From: Fimbriimonadaceae bacterium
Lineage (GTDB): Bacteria; Armatimonadota; Fimbriimonadia; Fimbriimonadales; Fimbriimonadaceae
Assembly: GCA_026129685.1 (NCBI GenBank)
Contig: JAHCHO010000001.1
Location: forward strand, 1-64,000
Direction of reading: 5' to 3'
DNA: 64,000 bases
Position numbers and translations under genes: made by a program. The notes under the pieces were generated by a model, which saw only the letters and a program-made list of their open reading frames with translations, had not been told where the DNA came from and did no database searches. Positions 1 through 7,498 of this stretch are shown piece after piece. Positions within the stretch are counted from its first letter, which is position 1, and each line of letters begins with the position of its first letter.

Positions 1-54
1 ACATGCTACCGACGGCGCCGCACCCCGGACCATACAATGACAAGTTCGGGCCGG

Positions 55-1056
55 TCAGCCTTTCAGTTCGCTGGCGATCGCCTCGGCAAAGCCGGAGGTG
101 GTTGCGGACCCGCCGAGGTCGTAGGTCTTGACCCCTTTGCGGAGAGTCGCCTCGAGGGCGCCCTCGATGTTGCGGCGGGCGTCGAGTTCGCCCAGGTGCT
201 CCAGCATGAGGGTCGCGCTGAGCAACAGCGCGGTCGGGTTCACCTTGTTCATGCCGGTGTACTTGGGCGCGGAGCCGTGGACCGCCTCGAAAAGGGCGCA
301 GCCCAGACCGTAGTTCGCGCCGGGCGCGACCCCCAGTCCGCCCATCATGCCGGCGGCGAGGTCGGAAACGATGTCGCCGTAGAGGTTGGGCATGACGAGC
401 ATGTCGTAGAGCTTCCACTTCGTGACCAGTTGCATGCACTGGTTGTCCACGATGTTGTCCCAGGATTCGATCTCGGGATACTCGGCGGCGACCCGCTTGA
501 AGACGTTGAGGAACAGGCCGTCTGCGATCTTCATGATGTTGGCCTTGTGGACGCCGACGACCTTCTTGCGACCGTTCTTGCGGGCGTACTCGAAGGCGGC
601 GCGGCAGATGCGCTCGGACCCGAAGTCGCTGATGATCTTCACCGAGTGGGCGACGTGCTCGGTGGCCATGTACTCGATCTGAGCGTAGAGGTCTTCGGTG
701 TTCTCGCGGAAGATGACGATGTCGAGACCGTCGAACGGGGTGGGAACGCCCGGAAGCTGTTTGACGGGACGCACGCAGGCGTAGAGGTCGAGCTTCTTGC
801 GGAGGGTGACGTTCGGGCTGACGCTGCCTTTGCCGATGGGGGTCGTCATCGGGGCCTTGAGTCCCACTCCGACCTCTTTGATCTTGGCGATGGTCTCTTC
901 CGGAACGATCGGCTTGCCCGCTTCGACGCACTTGAGGCCCGCTTCGACCTCGATCCACTCGACTTCGACCTTCGCGGCCCGAAACACGGTCTCCACGGCG
1001 GCGACCAACTCGGGTCCGACGCCGTCTCCTCGAATCAAGCAAACTTGGTGTGCCAT
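55..1056 (-). CDS. icd: NAD-type isocitrate dehydrogenase (isocitrate/isopropylmalate dehydrogenase family)
   Basis: A 333-residue member of the decarboxylating beta-hydroxyacid dehydrogenase family, most like the NAD-dependent isocitrate dehydrogenases that make 2-oxoglutarate in the TCA cycle. Visible signatures are GDGVGPEL at residues 10-17, the substrate-loop motif SPNVTLRKKLDLY at 80-92, RENTEDLYAQIEY at 117-129 and the metal-binding GDIVSD at 227-232. The length fits the short NAD-type enzymes rather than the longer NADP E. coli type. Isopropylmalate or homoisocitrate dehydrogenase is the main alternative; the RENTEDLYAQIEY segment favours isocitrate. A 100-codon gene lies 18 bases upstream on the same strand and probably shares the transcript. 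The stop codon lies 54 bases from the window edge, so the gene is complete. Confidence 0.85.
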   Translation of the reverse strand: MAHQVCLIRGDGVGPELVAAVETVFRAAKVEVEWIEVEAGLKCVEAGKPIVPEETIAKIKEVGVGLKAPMTTPIGKGSVSPNVTLRKKLDLYACVRPVKQLPGVPTPFDGLDIVIFRENTEDLYAQIEYMATEHVAHSVKIISDFGSERICRAAFEYARKNGRKKVVGVHKANIMKIADGLFLNVFKRVAAEYPEIESWDNIVDNQCMQLVTKWKLYDMLVMPNLYGDIVSDLAAGMMGGLGVAPGANYGLGCALFEAVHGSAPKYTGMNKVNPTALLLSATLMLEHLGELDARRNIEGALEATLRKGVKTYDLGGSATTSGFAEAIASELKG

Positions 1057-1074
1057 GGGTTGTGTATTGGGGAT

Positions 1075-1377
1075 TCAGTAGGGCTGGCTGAACTGGTTGA
1101 CGCCGTCTTTGATGAAGAGCTTCTGGCACTTGGTCCAACGCCAGCCGAGGCTCGAAAGGTGAAGGACGAGGGCGTCCACATCGGCATCGGTCACGGCTTC
1201 CTCGCTGAGGAACCGCGCGCGGGGCCAGTCCAGTAGGTCCATGTCGGGCGCGGGGGGCGGATAGACGCGCGTCCCTCGGTTCGAAATCAGGACGAGCTTG
1301 AACTTGCCGAACTCCTTCGGCAGGTCGGGCGTCTGGGGGGTCCAGATGTAGACGTCCACTCCGTGCAGTTGCATCAT
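1075..1377 (-). CDS. Conserved-looking hypothetical protein upstream of isocitrate dehydrogenase
   Basis: A 100-residue soluble protein I do not recognise. It starts at the first of two tandem ATG codons (MMQLHGV) and ends QFSQPY. It is rich in aromatic residues (YIWTPQTP near residue 10, WRWTKC near residue 80) with no signal peptide or membrane segment. It precedes the isocitrate dehydrogenase gene by 18 bases on the same strand, so co-transcription is likely. A much longer reading frame continues upstream of the ATG pair, but that part lies antisense to the DUF1287 gene and looks non-coding. The ATG pair sits 27 bases from the divergent DUF1287 start, leaving little room for two separate promoters. 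Function unknown. Confidence 0.6.
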   Translation of the reverse strand: MMQLHGVDVYIWTPQTPDLPKEFGKFKLVLISNRGTRVYPPPAPDMDLLDWPRARFLSEEAVTDADVDALVLHLSSLGWRWTKCQKLFIKDGVNQFSQPY

Positions 1378-1404
1378 TCGGTACGGGAAACCTCGCCTAG
1401 GATT

Positions 1405-2001
1405 ATGGCCCGTCGCGGCCCCCATAATCCGGTCGTGTCGGTTCTTGCCTGCGCCTGCCTCGCCCTGACCCTCCAAAGCAGACGACCCTCCGTCGCCCAG
1501 AGGATCGTCGCGGAGGCGCGGACGCAGGTGCGGGAATCGGCGACCTACGATCCGTCCTACGTGAGACTCGCGTACCCGATGGGGGACCTCCCAAGGGATC
1601 GGGGCGTTTGCACCGACGTGGTGGTCCGGTGTTTGCGGGCGGTGGGGCGCGACCTGCAGAGCCTGATCCACCAAGACATGAAGACGCGGTTCGCGACCTA
1701 TCCGCGCCGGGGGAAGCGACCGGACCCGAACATCGATCACCGGCGCGTCCCCAACCAGACGCACTTCCTCCGCAAGTTCGGTCGGTCGTTGCCGCTGGAC
1801 TTGACCGATGAAACCAAGGGAGACTGGCGCCCAGGCGACCTGGTGTATTGGAAGCTGGACTCCGGCCTGGATCACGCGGGCGTCCTGACCGACGCGCGGG
1901 GCACGAGCGGGTGGCCGATGGTCGTCCACAACCTCTCCCGCACAACGGAGGAGGACTGCCTGACGCGGTGGCGGGTCATCGGACACTTCCGTTACCCGTA
2001 A
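1405..2001 (+). CDS. DUF1287 family protein (YijF-like, NlpC/P60-like fold)
   Basis: A 198-residue exported protein. An N-terminal hydrophobic stretch (residues 9-23) looks like a signal peptide. The rest matches DUF1287: GVCTDVVVRCLR at 67-78 supplies a candidate catalytic Cys, NIDHRRVPN lies at 109-117, and HAGV at 158-161 with H175 supply histidines. The domain is related to cysteine peptidases or amidases of the cell wall, but a substrate has not been shown here. I chose ATG at 1405 because the signal peptide follows directly; an in-frame ATG 42 bases earlier overlaps the divergent gene. The stop is only three bases from the convergent thioesterase gene. Confidence 0.75.
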   Translation: MARRGPHNPVVSVLACACLALTLQSRRPSVAQRIVAEARTQVRESATYDPSYVRLAYPMGDLPRDRGVCTDVVVRCLRAVGRDLQSLIHQDMKTRFATYPRRGKRPDPNIDHRRVPNQTHFLRKFGRSLPLDLTDETKGDWRPGDLVYWKLDSGLDHAGVLTDARGTSGWPMVVHNLSRTTEEDCLTRWRVIGHFRYP

Positions 2002-2004
2002 GGT

Positions 2005-2445
2005 TCAGTCGAGGACGGTGGCGTGCTCTTCGGGGTCGCGGCCGAGCAGTTCCCGCACGTCCGGGGGGACGCTGACCGCCTTGCGCCCACTCCCCATCAG
2101 CACGTGCCAGGTATAGCCGTCGGTCAACACCTTGGTGGAACCCGCCCGCACCACCTCGTATTCGAAGCGGATCGAGGCGCGCCTTATCTCGGTGACGCGG
2201 ACCCGGACGACGATGTCGTCGTCGTACTTGATCTCGCCGTGGTACCGGGCGTGGACCTCGACGACCGGGAGATAGAGGCCCCGCGCCTCCAGGCTTCGGT
2301 AGGTGAAACCGCGGTCCCGGCACCAAGCACCGCGCGCCTGTTCGAACCAGGCCAGGTAGTTCGCGTAGTAGGCGTGTCCCATCTGGTCGGTTTCGGCGTA
2401 GCGCACGCGGATGGGTTCTTTGGTCCAAGGGGCGTTCTCGATCAC
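2005..2445 (-). CDS. Acyl-CoA thioesterase, 4HBT (YbgC-like) hotdog family
   Basis: A 146-residue single hotdog-fold thioesterase predicted to hydrolyse acyl-CoA in the cytoplasm. The family signature is clear near residue 20: YAETDQMGHAYYANYLAWFE, where the Asp of TDQMGH is the catalytic residue of the 4-hydroxybenzoyl-CoA thioesterase/YbgC type. The start is taken as GTG at 2445 because its GTGA overlaps the stop of the upstream PagL-like gene, the coupling pattern used throughout this window. Longer in-frame starts would overlap that gene in full. Pairing with a lipid-A-deacylase-like barrel hints at a role in envelope acyl-chain metabolism, which is inference. Confidence 0.85.
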   Translation of the reverse strand: MIENAPWTKEPIRVRYAETDQMGHAYYANYLAWFEQARGAWCRDRGFTYRSLEARGLYLPVVEVHARYHGEIKYDDDIVVRVRVTEIRRASIRFEYEVVRAGSTKVLTDGYTWHVLMGSGRKAVSVPPDVRELLGRDPEEHATVLD

Positions 2446-3002
2446 CAGCGGAACCCCACGAGCAGCCAGATTTGGTTCCAGCCGGGGTTGTTTCCGACGG
2501 TGCCGGCATTGGAGGCGTGGTGCCAGCGCGCGGTCACGAAGGACTCGCGTCCGAAGAGCCGGACGTCGAAGCCGAGCCCGAGGATGGGGGTCGAGTTCCA
2601 TTGGCTCGGCTGGTCGCTCGTAATGCGGTTGGTGTACTCGACGCCCCAGCCGACGTCGAGGAAGGTCGGGGCGCCTCGCCAGAGGGGTACGCGATACCGC
2701 GCGATCAGCGAGGCGCCCAGGCTGAGCGAAGAGTCGGGGTCGATATCAACGTATCCCCGGCTACGGCTTGGAGCGACGTAGGCGGAGAGGATGGCCTCCG
2801 GAACGTTCTTCTTGATGCGGAAGCGACGCTCCGGACGGCCCCAGCCCACCATCGCGACGTACCCGAGGCGAGGATCTTCCGATCCGAGCGTGCGGGCGGA
2901 GAAGAGGTAGCCCACGCTCAGGTAGCGGTGGACCGTCGGTTCGTCCTCTGGAGGCACGCTCAGGGCGACGGCCACGATGGCGGACCATGCGACGGGTATC
3001 AC
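2442..3002 (-). CDS. PagL-like lipid A 3-O-deacylase / acyloxyacyl hydrolase
   Basis: A 186-residue predicted outer-membrane beta-barrel. The GTG start gives a short hydrophobic leader (VIPVAWSAIVAVALS). The body alternates aromatic strands, and the C-terminal part carries WHHASNAGTVGNNPG followed by a terminal Trp (GFRW). H-x-S-N is the PagL catalytic signature with His and Ser, and a C-terminal aromatic residue is typical of barrels inserted by BamA. PagL removes the 3-O-acyl chain of lipid A, so the gene suggests an LPS-bearing outer membrane. Its stop overlaps the thioesterase start by four bases. The divergent der gene begins 76 bases upstream. A different barrel function is possible because the family is sequence-diverse. 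Confidence 0.7.
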   Translation of the reverse strand: MIPVAWSAIVAVALSVPPEDEPTVHRYLSVGYLFSARTLGSEDPRLGYVAMVGWGRPERRFRIKKNVPEAILSAYVAPSRSRGYVDIDPDSSLSLGASLIARYRVPLWRGAPTFLDVGWGVEYTNRITSDQPSQWNSTPILGLGFDVRLFGRESFVTARWHHASNAGTVGNNPGWNQIWLLVGFRW

Positions 3003-3078
3003 AGGGGCGACTTTACACCGGTACGACGCTGCCGTCCCAGGGAGCGGGAAGGGCGATAGGGTACCTTGGCTCACACCC

Positions 3079-4437
3079 ATGAAGACCAGACTGCCCGTCG
3101 TCGTCATCGTGGGCCGCCCCAACGTCGGTAAGAGCACGCTGTTCAACCGGCTTGTTGGGCGACGGGTCGCGGTGGTGGAGGATTCTCCCGGGATCACCCG
3201 CGACCGCCTCTACGCCGAAGGGACCTGGAACGGCAAGCGCTTCACCGTCGTGGACACGGGCGGCATTCTCTTTTCGGAAGACGACCCGCTGATCGAACAG
3301 ATTCGCGTGCAGGCGGAGATTGCCCTCGAGGAGGCGGACGTCGTCCTGTTCCTGGCGGACGTCGCAAGCGGGATCACCCCGGACGACCGAGATTTGGCCG
3401 ACCGCTTGCGCCGTTTCGACAAGCCTCTGTACGTGGTGGTCAACAAGACCGACAACCCGCAACGCGAGTCGATCGCGACGGAGTTCTACGAGTTGGGACT
3501 GGGCGAGGTGTTTCCGGTCTCCAGTTTGCACGGACGCGGGGTGGCCGACCTGCTGGACAAAGTGGTCGAGCACCTGCCGGTCATCGAGGAGTCGGACGCG
3601 GAGCAGGAGATTCGCCTGGCCATCGTCGGCCGCCCGAACGTGGGCAAGTCCTCCCTGGTGAACGCCTTTACGGGCGAGACAAGGGCGGTGGTCTCGGACA
3701 TCCCGGGCACCACGCGCGACGCGGTGGACACCGAACTCACCTACCACGACACGAAGTTTCGCCTTGTGGACACGGCGGGAATCCGGCGACGTGGCAAAAT
3801 CCAAGGCTCGGTCGAATACTACATGGTCCACCGGGCGAGTCAGGCGCTCGAACGGGCCGATTGTGCGCTCGTCGTGGTGGACGGGAGCGAGGGACTGACC
3901 GACGGCGACAAGCGGGTTGGCAAGATGGCGCACGACGCCGGGAAGGCCCTCGTATTCGCCATCAACAAGTGGGACCTCAAGGAACCGCCGGACGGCGAAC
4001 CGCGCAAGAAGAGCCTGATCAAAAAGGACTTTCAAAGGATTCTGCGCAACGAGTTCCCGGAGGTCCAATACGCCTCCATGAGCTTCACGAGCGCGGTCGA
4101 GGGAGCGGGGCTGGAACCCGTGCTCGAGGCGGTGATTCGCGCCATGGAGTCCTACAACCACCGGGTCTCGACGGGAAGGCTGAACCGGATCGTTCAGGAC
4201 GCGGCCTTCGCGCGACCGTACTCGACCAAGGGCAAATCCCTGAAGATTTACTATGCGACGCAGGTCACGGCGAGGCCGCCGACCTTCGTGCTTTTCGTGA
4301 ACGACCCGGAGATCGTTCACTTCTCCTACCTTCGCTACCTGGAGAACAAGATCCGTGAGGCGTTCCCGATGGAAGGGACGCCGATCCGGCTCCTCGTTCG
4401 CGAACGAAGGCGCGACGAAGCGCGCCACAAGCGGTAG
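3079..4437 (+). CDS. der: Ribosome biogenesis GTPase Der (EngA)
   Basis: A 452-residue tandem GTPase that assists maturation of the 50S subunit. The first G domain has GRPNVGKST at residues 12-20 and NKTD. The second has GRPNVGKSS near residue 193, DIPGTTRD and NKWD. A KH-like C-terminal domain ends in the basic tail RERRRDEARHKR. Two consecutive G domains plus KH domain and this length are diagnostic. The ATG at 3079 directly precedes the first beta strand; upstream in-frame sequence has no family similarity. There is no convincing Shine-Dalgarno sequence; a TACCTT box lies about 10 bases before the ATG. Confidence 0.97.
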   Translation: MKTRLPVVVIVGRPNVGKSTLFNRLVGRRVAVVEDSPGITRDRLYAEGTWNGKRFTVVDTGGILFSEDDPLIEQIRVQAEIALEEADVVLFLADVASGITPDDRDLADRLRRFDKPLYVVVNKTDNPQRESIATEFYELGLGEVFPVSSLHGRGVADLLDKVVEHLPVIEESDAEQEIRLAIVGRPNVGKSSLVNAFTGETRAVVSDIPGTTRDAVDTELTYHDTKFRLVDTAGIRRRGKIQGSVEYYMVHRASQALERADCALVVVDGSEGLTDGDKRVGKMAHDAGKALVFAINKWDLKEPPDGEPRKKSLIKKDFQRILRNEFPEVQYASMSFTSAVEGAGLEPVLEAVIRAMESYNHRVSTGRLNRIVQDAAFARPYSTKGKSLKIYYATQVTARPPTFVLFVNDPEIVHFSYLRYLENKIREAFPMEGTPIRLLVRERRRDEARHKR

Positions 4438-4453
4438 GCCGATCAGCCCCGCG

Positions 4454-4828
4454 TCATTTCTCGGCGGCGCCTTCTTTGACCCACTTCGTCAGAAGGTCGA
4501 TGCTGGCCTGCGGAAGCGGCTTGCCGCTCATCGGCATGCGCGGCTGGCGCGTGCCGTTCACGAACGCGACGATCTTGCTCTTCTTCGGGTCGCCCGCGAC
4601 GACCAGGTTGCGCCCCTTCATGATCTCCGCATAGCTGTCCAACCGGATGCCGTCAGACTGAACTGCCGCACCGTGACAACCGATGCACGCCTTGTCGAGG
4701 ATGGGTTTGACGTCCTTGTAGGTGGTCTTCTTGCCCTCCGACTGAACGGACGAGGCGGAGAGGACCATGAGACCGAGGGCGACGCCAAACGTGGCGAGAG
4801 GAGCGAACGAGCGGGCGAAGCGTTTCAT
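4454..4828 (-). CDS. Small secreted c-type cytochrome (planctomycete-type cytochrome C domain)
   Basis: A 124-residue exported protein: a signal peptide over residues 1-30, then one heme-binding site CIGCH at 48-52 within a YKDVKPILDKACIGCHG context. The C-terminal MPMSGKPLP supplies a plausible Met axial ligand. The architecture matches the PSCyt1 cytochrome domain that in other bacteria opens DUF1549/DUF1553 proteins, and a related domain heads the 988-residue protein at 28083-31049. It is a stand-alone gene, convergent with der and divergent from tilS. Electron partner unknown. Confidence 0.85.
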   Translation of the reverse strand: MKRFARSFAPLATFGVALGLMVLSASSVQSEGKKTTYKDVKPILDKACIGCHGAAVQSDGIRLDSYAEIMKGRNLVVAGDPKKSKIVAFVNGTRQPRMPMSGKPLPQASIDLLTKWVKEGAAEK

Positions 4829-4929
4829 TTTTTTGGTTCGGGTGGGTGGTACGAGCGGTCGAAACGGGGTTTCGACGGCGTCTATGATACGCGCAAGGCG
4901 GGTTTGGATGCATGAGAAAAGAGGATTGG

Positions 4930-4935
4930 TATCCT
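4930..4935 (+). promoter_or_regulatory. Putative -10 box for leaderless tilS transcript
   Basis: TATCCT preceded by TGG (an extended -10 pattern) ends 7 bases before the tilS ATG, with no Shine-Dalgarno sequence between. Initiation would start the message at or next to the start codon. The same GGTATCCTGA string occurs upstream of the SurA-like gene (about 40468-40477). Predicted by eye only. Confidence 0.4.
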
Positions 4936-4942
4936 GACCGGG

Positions 4943-6331
4943 ATGCTGGAACGGTTCCGCGAGGCTCTGTCCACCCAAGGCCTGGTGCCACCAGGGAGCC
5001 GAACGCTCGTCGGATTCAGCGGGGGCGCCGACTCGACGTGCCTGGTCACCCTGATGCACGAAGCGGGCCTTGACATCGTGGGGGGCCATCTTCACCACGG
5101 ACAGCGGGCGGAGGCGGACGACGAGTTGGCGCGGTGCGAGACGTTCTGCGCGGAGCGGGACATCCCGTTCGTATCCGGAAGGGCGGACGTGCCGAGGCTC
5201 GCGAAGGAGACGGGCGTGGGTCTCGAGGAGGCGGGTCGGAACGCCCGGTACGCGTTCTTCCGCCAGGCGGCGTTCCGGCTCGAGTGCGACCTGATCGCCA
5301 CGGCCCATACCCGTGACGACCACGTGGAGACGGTGCTGCTGAACCTGGCACGCGGAACGGGATTGACCGGGTTGGGGGGAATTCGGTCGCGACACGACGG
5401 CGTCGTGCGACCGTTGCTTGGGTTTTCGCGGGAGGAGACCCGGGCCTTCTGCCAGGAAAGAGGACTCCCGTTCCACGACGACCCCGCCAACTTCGATCCG
5501 TCGTTCTCGCGCGCCCGCGTTCGGATGCGGATTCTGCCCGAGCTGCGCGCACTGAACCCGGCGGCGGACGAAGCGATCGCGAGGTTGGCGGAGGTCGCGA
5601 GCGAGGAAGACGCCTTTTTGAACGCGGCGGCGGCGGCCGGGCTAGAACGCGGAGAGCGGCGTATCAACGGCGAGTTCTGGTTCCTCACCAAAGACGTCGA
5701 GGTCGTGTTCGACCGGACGGAGTTGGTCCGTCTTCCAGAGGTGCTTCTGAAGCGTGGGTTGAGACTGGCAACGGGCGTGCTGGGGGCACCGCTGGACGCC
5801 CGCCAGGTCGCGGTGATCGTGGCGGGTTTGGCGTCGGGTGGGCGGGGATCGGTGACCGCGGAGGGCGGTCGGATCGCGGTCGAATGGGACGCCGACAAGG
5901 TCTGCGCGCGCGACACCCGGCCTACCCAGCCTTTTCGCCACAACCTTACGCTTCCCGGCGAGACGGTGAGCGAGGAGTTCGGATGGACGTTGCGCGCCTG
6001 GTACGAAGAGGCGTCCGCCGCGAGTCTGCCCCAAGACCGGCAAGAGGCGGCATTGGACGCCGGGGCGGTCATCGGGGCGCCGTTCTTTCGCTCGGCACAG
6101 GACGGGGAGACGTTTCACGCGGTCGGTCGACCGGACGCCCGCAATCTGCACGACCTGTTGGCAGGGGCCAGACTGACCTCGGCCGCGCGCAAGCGCGTCC
6201 CGATCGTGTGCGATCTTCGGGGTCCCCTTTGGGCGCCCGGCGTCGGGGTGGCGGAACGGGCAAGGGTGAAGCCGGATACCGTACGGCGGCTACGGCTGTC
6301 GCTCGTCGCGAACGATGCGCCAACCCGGTAA
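4943..6331 (+). CDS. tilS: tRNA(Ile)-lysidine synthase TilS
   Basis: A 462-residue enzyme that converts the wobble cytidine of tRNA-Ile(CAU) to lysidine using ATP and lysine. The PP-loop SGGADS is at residues 26-31, followed by HLHHGQR, TAHTRDDHVETVLLNLARG and GLGGI, all canonical TilS-N motifs. A substrate-binding middle region follows, and the last ~70 residues (from NLHDLL...ARKRVPIV) match the TilS C-terminal domain. Full length for the family. The ATG was chosen because the first helix begins there and a -10-like box lies immediately upstream. It is convergent with the J-domain gene across a 50-base gap. Confidence 0.95.
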   Translation: MLERFREALSTQGLVPPGSRTLVGFSGGADSTCLVTLMHEAGLDIVGGHLHHGQRAEADDELARCETFCAERDIPFVSGRADVPRLAKETGVGLEEAGRNARYAFFRQAAFRLECDLIATAHTRDDHVETVLLNLARGTGLTGLGGIRSRHDGVVRPLLGFSREETRAFCQERGLPFHDDPANFDPSFSRARVRMRILPELRALNPAADEAIARLAEVASEEDAFLNAAAAAGLERGERRINGEFWFLTKDVEVVFDRTELVRLPEVLLKRGLRLATGVLGAPLDARQVAVIVAGLASGGRGSVTAEGGRIAVEWDADKVCARDTRPTQPFRHNLTLPGETVSEEFGWTLRAWYEEASAASLPQDRQEAALDAGAVIGAPFFRSAQDGETFHAVGRPDARNLHDLLAGARLTSAARKRVPIVCDLRGPLWAPGVGVAERARVKPDTVRRLRLSLVANDAPTR

Positions 6332-6381
6332 CTTCCGACCAACCTTGTGATCGCCCTGGGTGCGGGGCGCGAGCAGGGACC

Positions 6382-7494
6382 TCACCGAAGGGGGTCGGCG
6401 AGGGAGTCCGCGATCATCCAACCCACGATCGTGCCGATGTAAGCAACGTTGCCGCCCCACAGCAAGGTCTGGGTGGGTTCGATGTGCCCGGAAAGCCCGG
6501 AGGCAACGGTGGCGAAGAAAGTGATGCCGCCCACCGAGGCGACCACGCGCGAGACGCTGAGGCTGCTCGACCCATTGACGAGACTGGTAAGGATGTAGAG
6601 TCCGGCGGCCGCCCAGTAGTTCACCATCGCCATGATGCCGAGATAGAAGGCGGGCGAGACGCCCCCCAGCGCGTTGGTGGTCGTGGACTGGAAGCGGTCC
6701 AGGTAGCCGGCGAGGCTGGCGCCCGCCCCGAGGATCGCGCCGCTGACGAAGAGCATCATGAACAGACCGAGGGTCCAGGTACCGATCAGTTCGAGGCGCG
6801 GCGCCATCGGGCGCTCACGACCGAGGGCGACGTAGGAGAGGCAGCACAGGACCAACGCCCATGACATGACGACGATCATCGCTCCCCGAGGTCGATCGGC
6901 CGGCTTGTTCTGAAGGGAGGTCTGCTTGCGCAGCACCTCGTCGTACCGTCGCTCGTACGCGGGGTTTCCCGGCGCCATTTGGATCGCGAAGGCGTACATT
7001 TTGGACGCCTCGTTGAGGTCGCCCCTTCCGCGCGCAATATCCCCTAGGACGGCGTAGGGCATGGCCTGACGCGGGTCGCGCCGCAGCACCTCGCGGGCCA
7101 CGTCGCCCGCCTCCCCGAGTTTGCCGCGGCCGAACAGATAGGCCAGGTGCTCCACGTCTTCCCTCAGGCGGCGCTCGGCTTCGCCGATCCGGTGGGCGCG
7201 GGAAGTCTCCTCCCTTCCTGGCGCCGGGCTCTCGGTAGGCGGGGCGGCGGGCTTCGAGTACGGCGCCCCCGACGGACGCGATTCGAGGCTCCGATCGTAG
7301 TCGCGGCGCTTTTGCGGGTTGCCCAGGACTTCGTAGGCTTCCTGGATCTGAACGAACAGTGCGGTCGAACGGGGATCGTGCGTGCGATCCGGGTGGTGCT
7401 TCAGGACAAGGCGGCGGTAGGCCGTCCGGATTTCGGGCCCGGTCGCGGTGGACTCAACGCCGAGGGTGCGGTAGTGGGTCGAACGTGTCGCCAC
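6382..7494 (-). CDS. Membrane-anchored J-domain protein with TPR-like region
   Basis: A 370-residue protein with an N-terminal J domain (residues 5-70) that has the essential HPD tripeptide at 34-36 and a typical YEVLGNPQKRRDYD end. It is therefore expected to stimulate an Hsp70. A linker follows, then a TPR-like helical segment (about 120-195), then four or so hydrophobic segments from residue 205 to the C-terminus, so the J domain should face the cytoplasm from the inner membrane. It begins at GTG 4 bases after the end of the GspF/PilC gene, so the two form an operon. That suggests chaperone service to a pilus or secretion machine, which is inference. Confidence 0.85.
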   Translation of the reverse strand: MATRSTHYRTLGVESTATGPEIRTAYRRLVLKHHPDRTHDPRSTALFVQIQEAYEVLGNPQKRRDYDRSLESRPSGAPYSKPAAPPTESPAPGREETSRAHRIGEAERRLREDVEHLAYLFGRGKLGEAGDVAREVLRRDPRQAMPYAVLGDIARGRGDLNEASKMYAFAIQMAPGNPAYERRYDEVLRKQTSLQNKPADRPRGAMIVVMSWALVLCCLSYVALGRERPMAPRLELIGTWTLGLFMMLFVSGAILGAGASLAGYLDRFQSTTTNALGGVSPAFYLGIMAMVNYWAAAGLYILTSLVNGSSSLSVSRVVASVGGITFFATVASGLSGHIEPTQTLLWGGNVAYIGTIVGWMIADSLADPLR

Positions 7495-7498
7495 AGGT

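Noticed and set aside
6332-6381. Terminator between tilS and the J-domain gene
   Set aside because: Only a weak CCCTG/CAGGG pairing is visible, with no U-tract.
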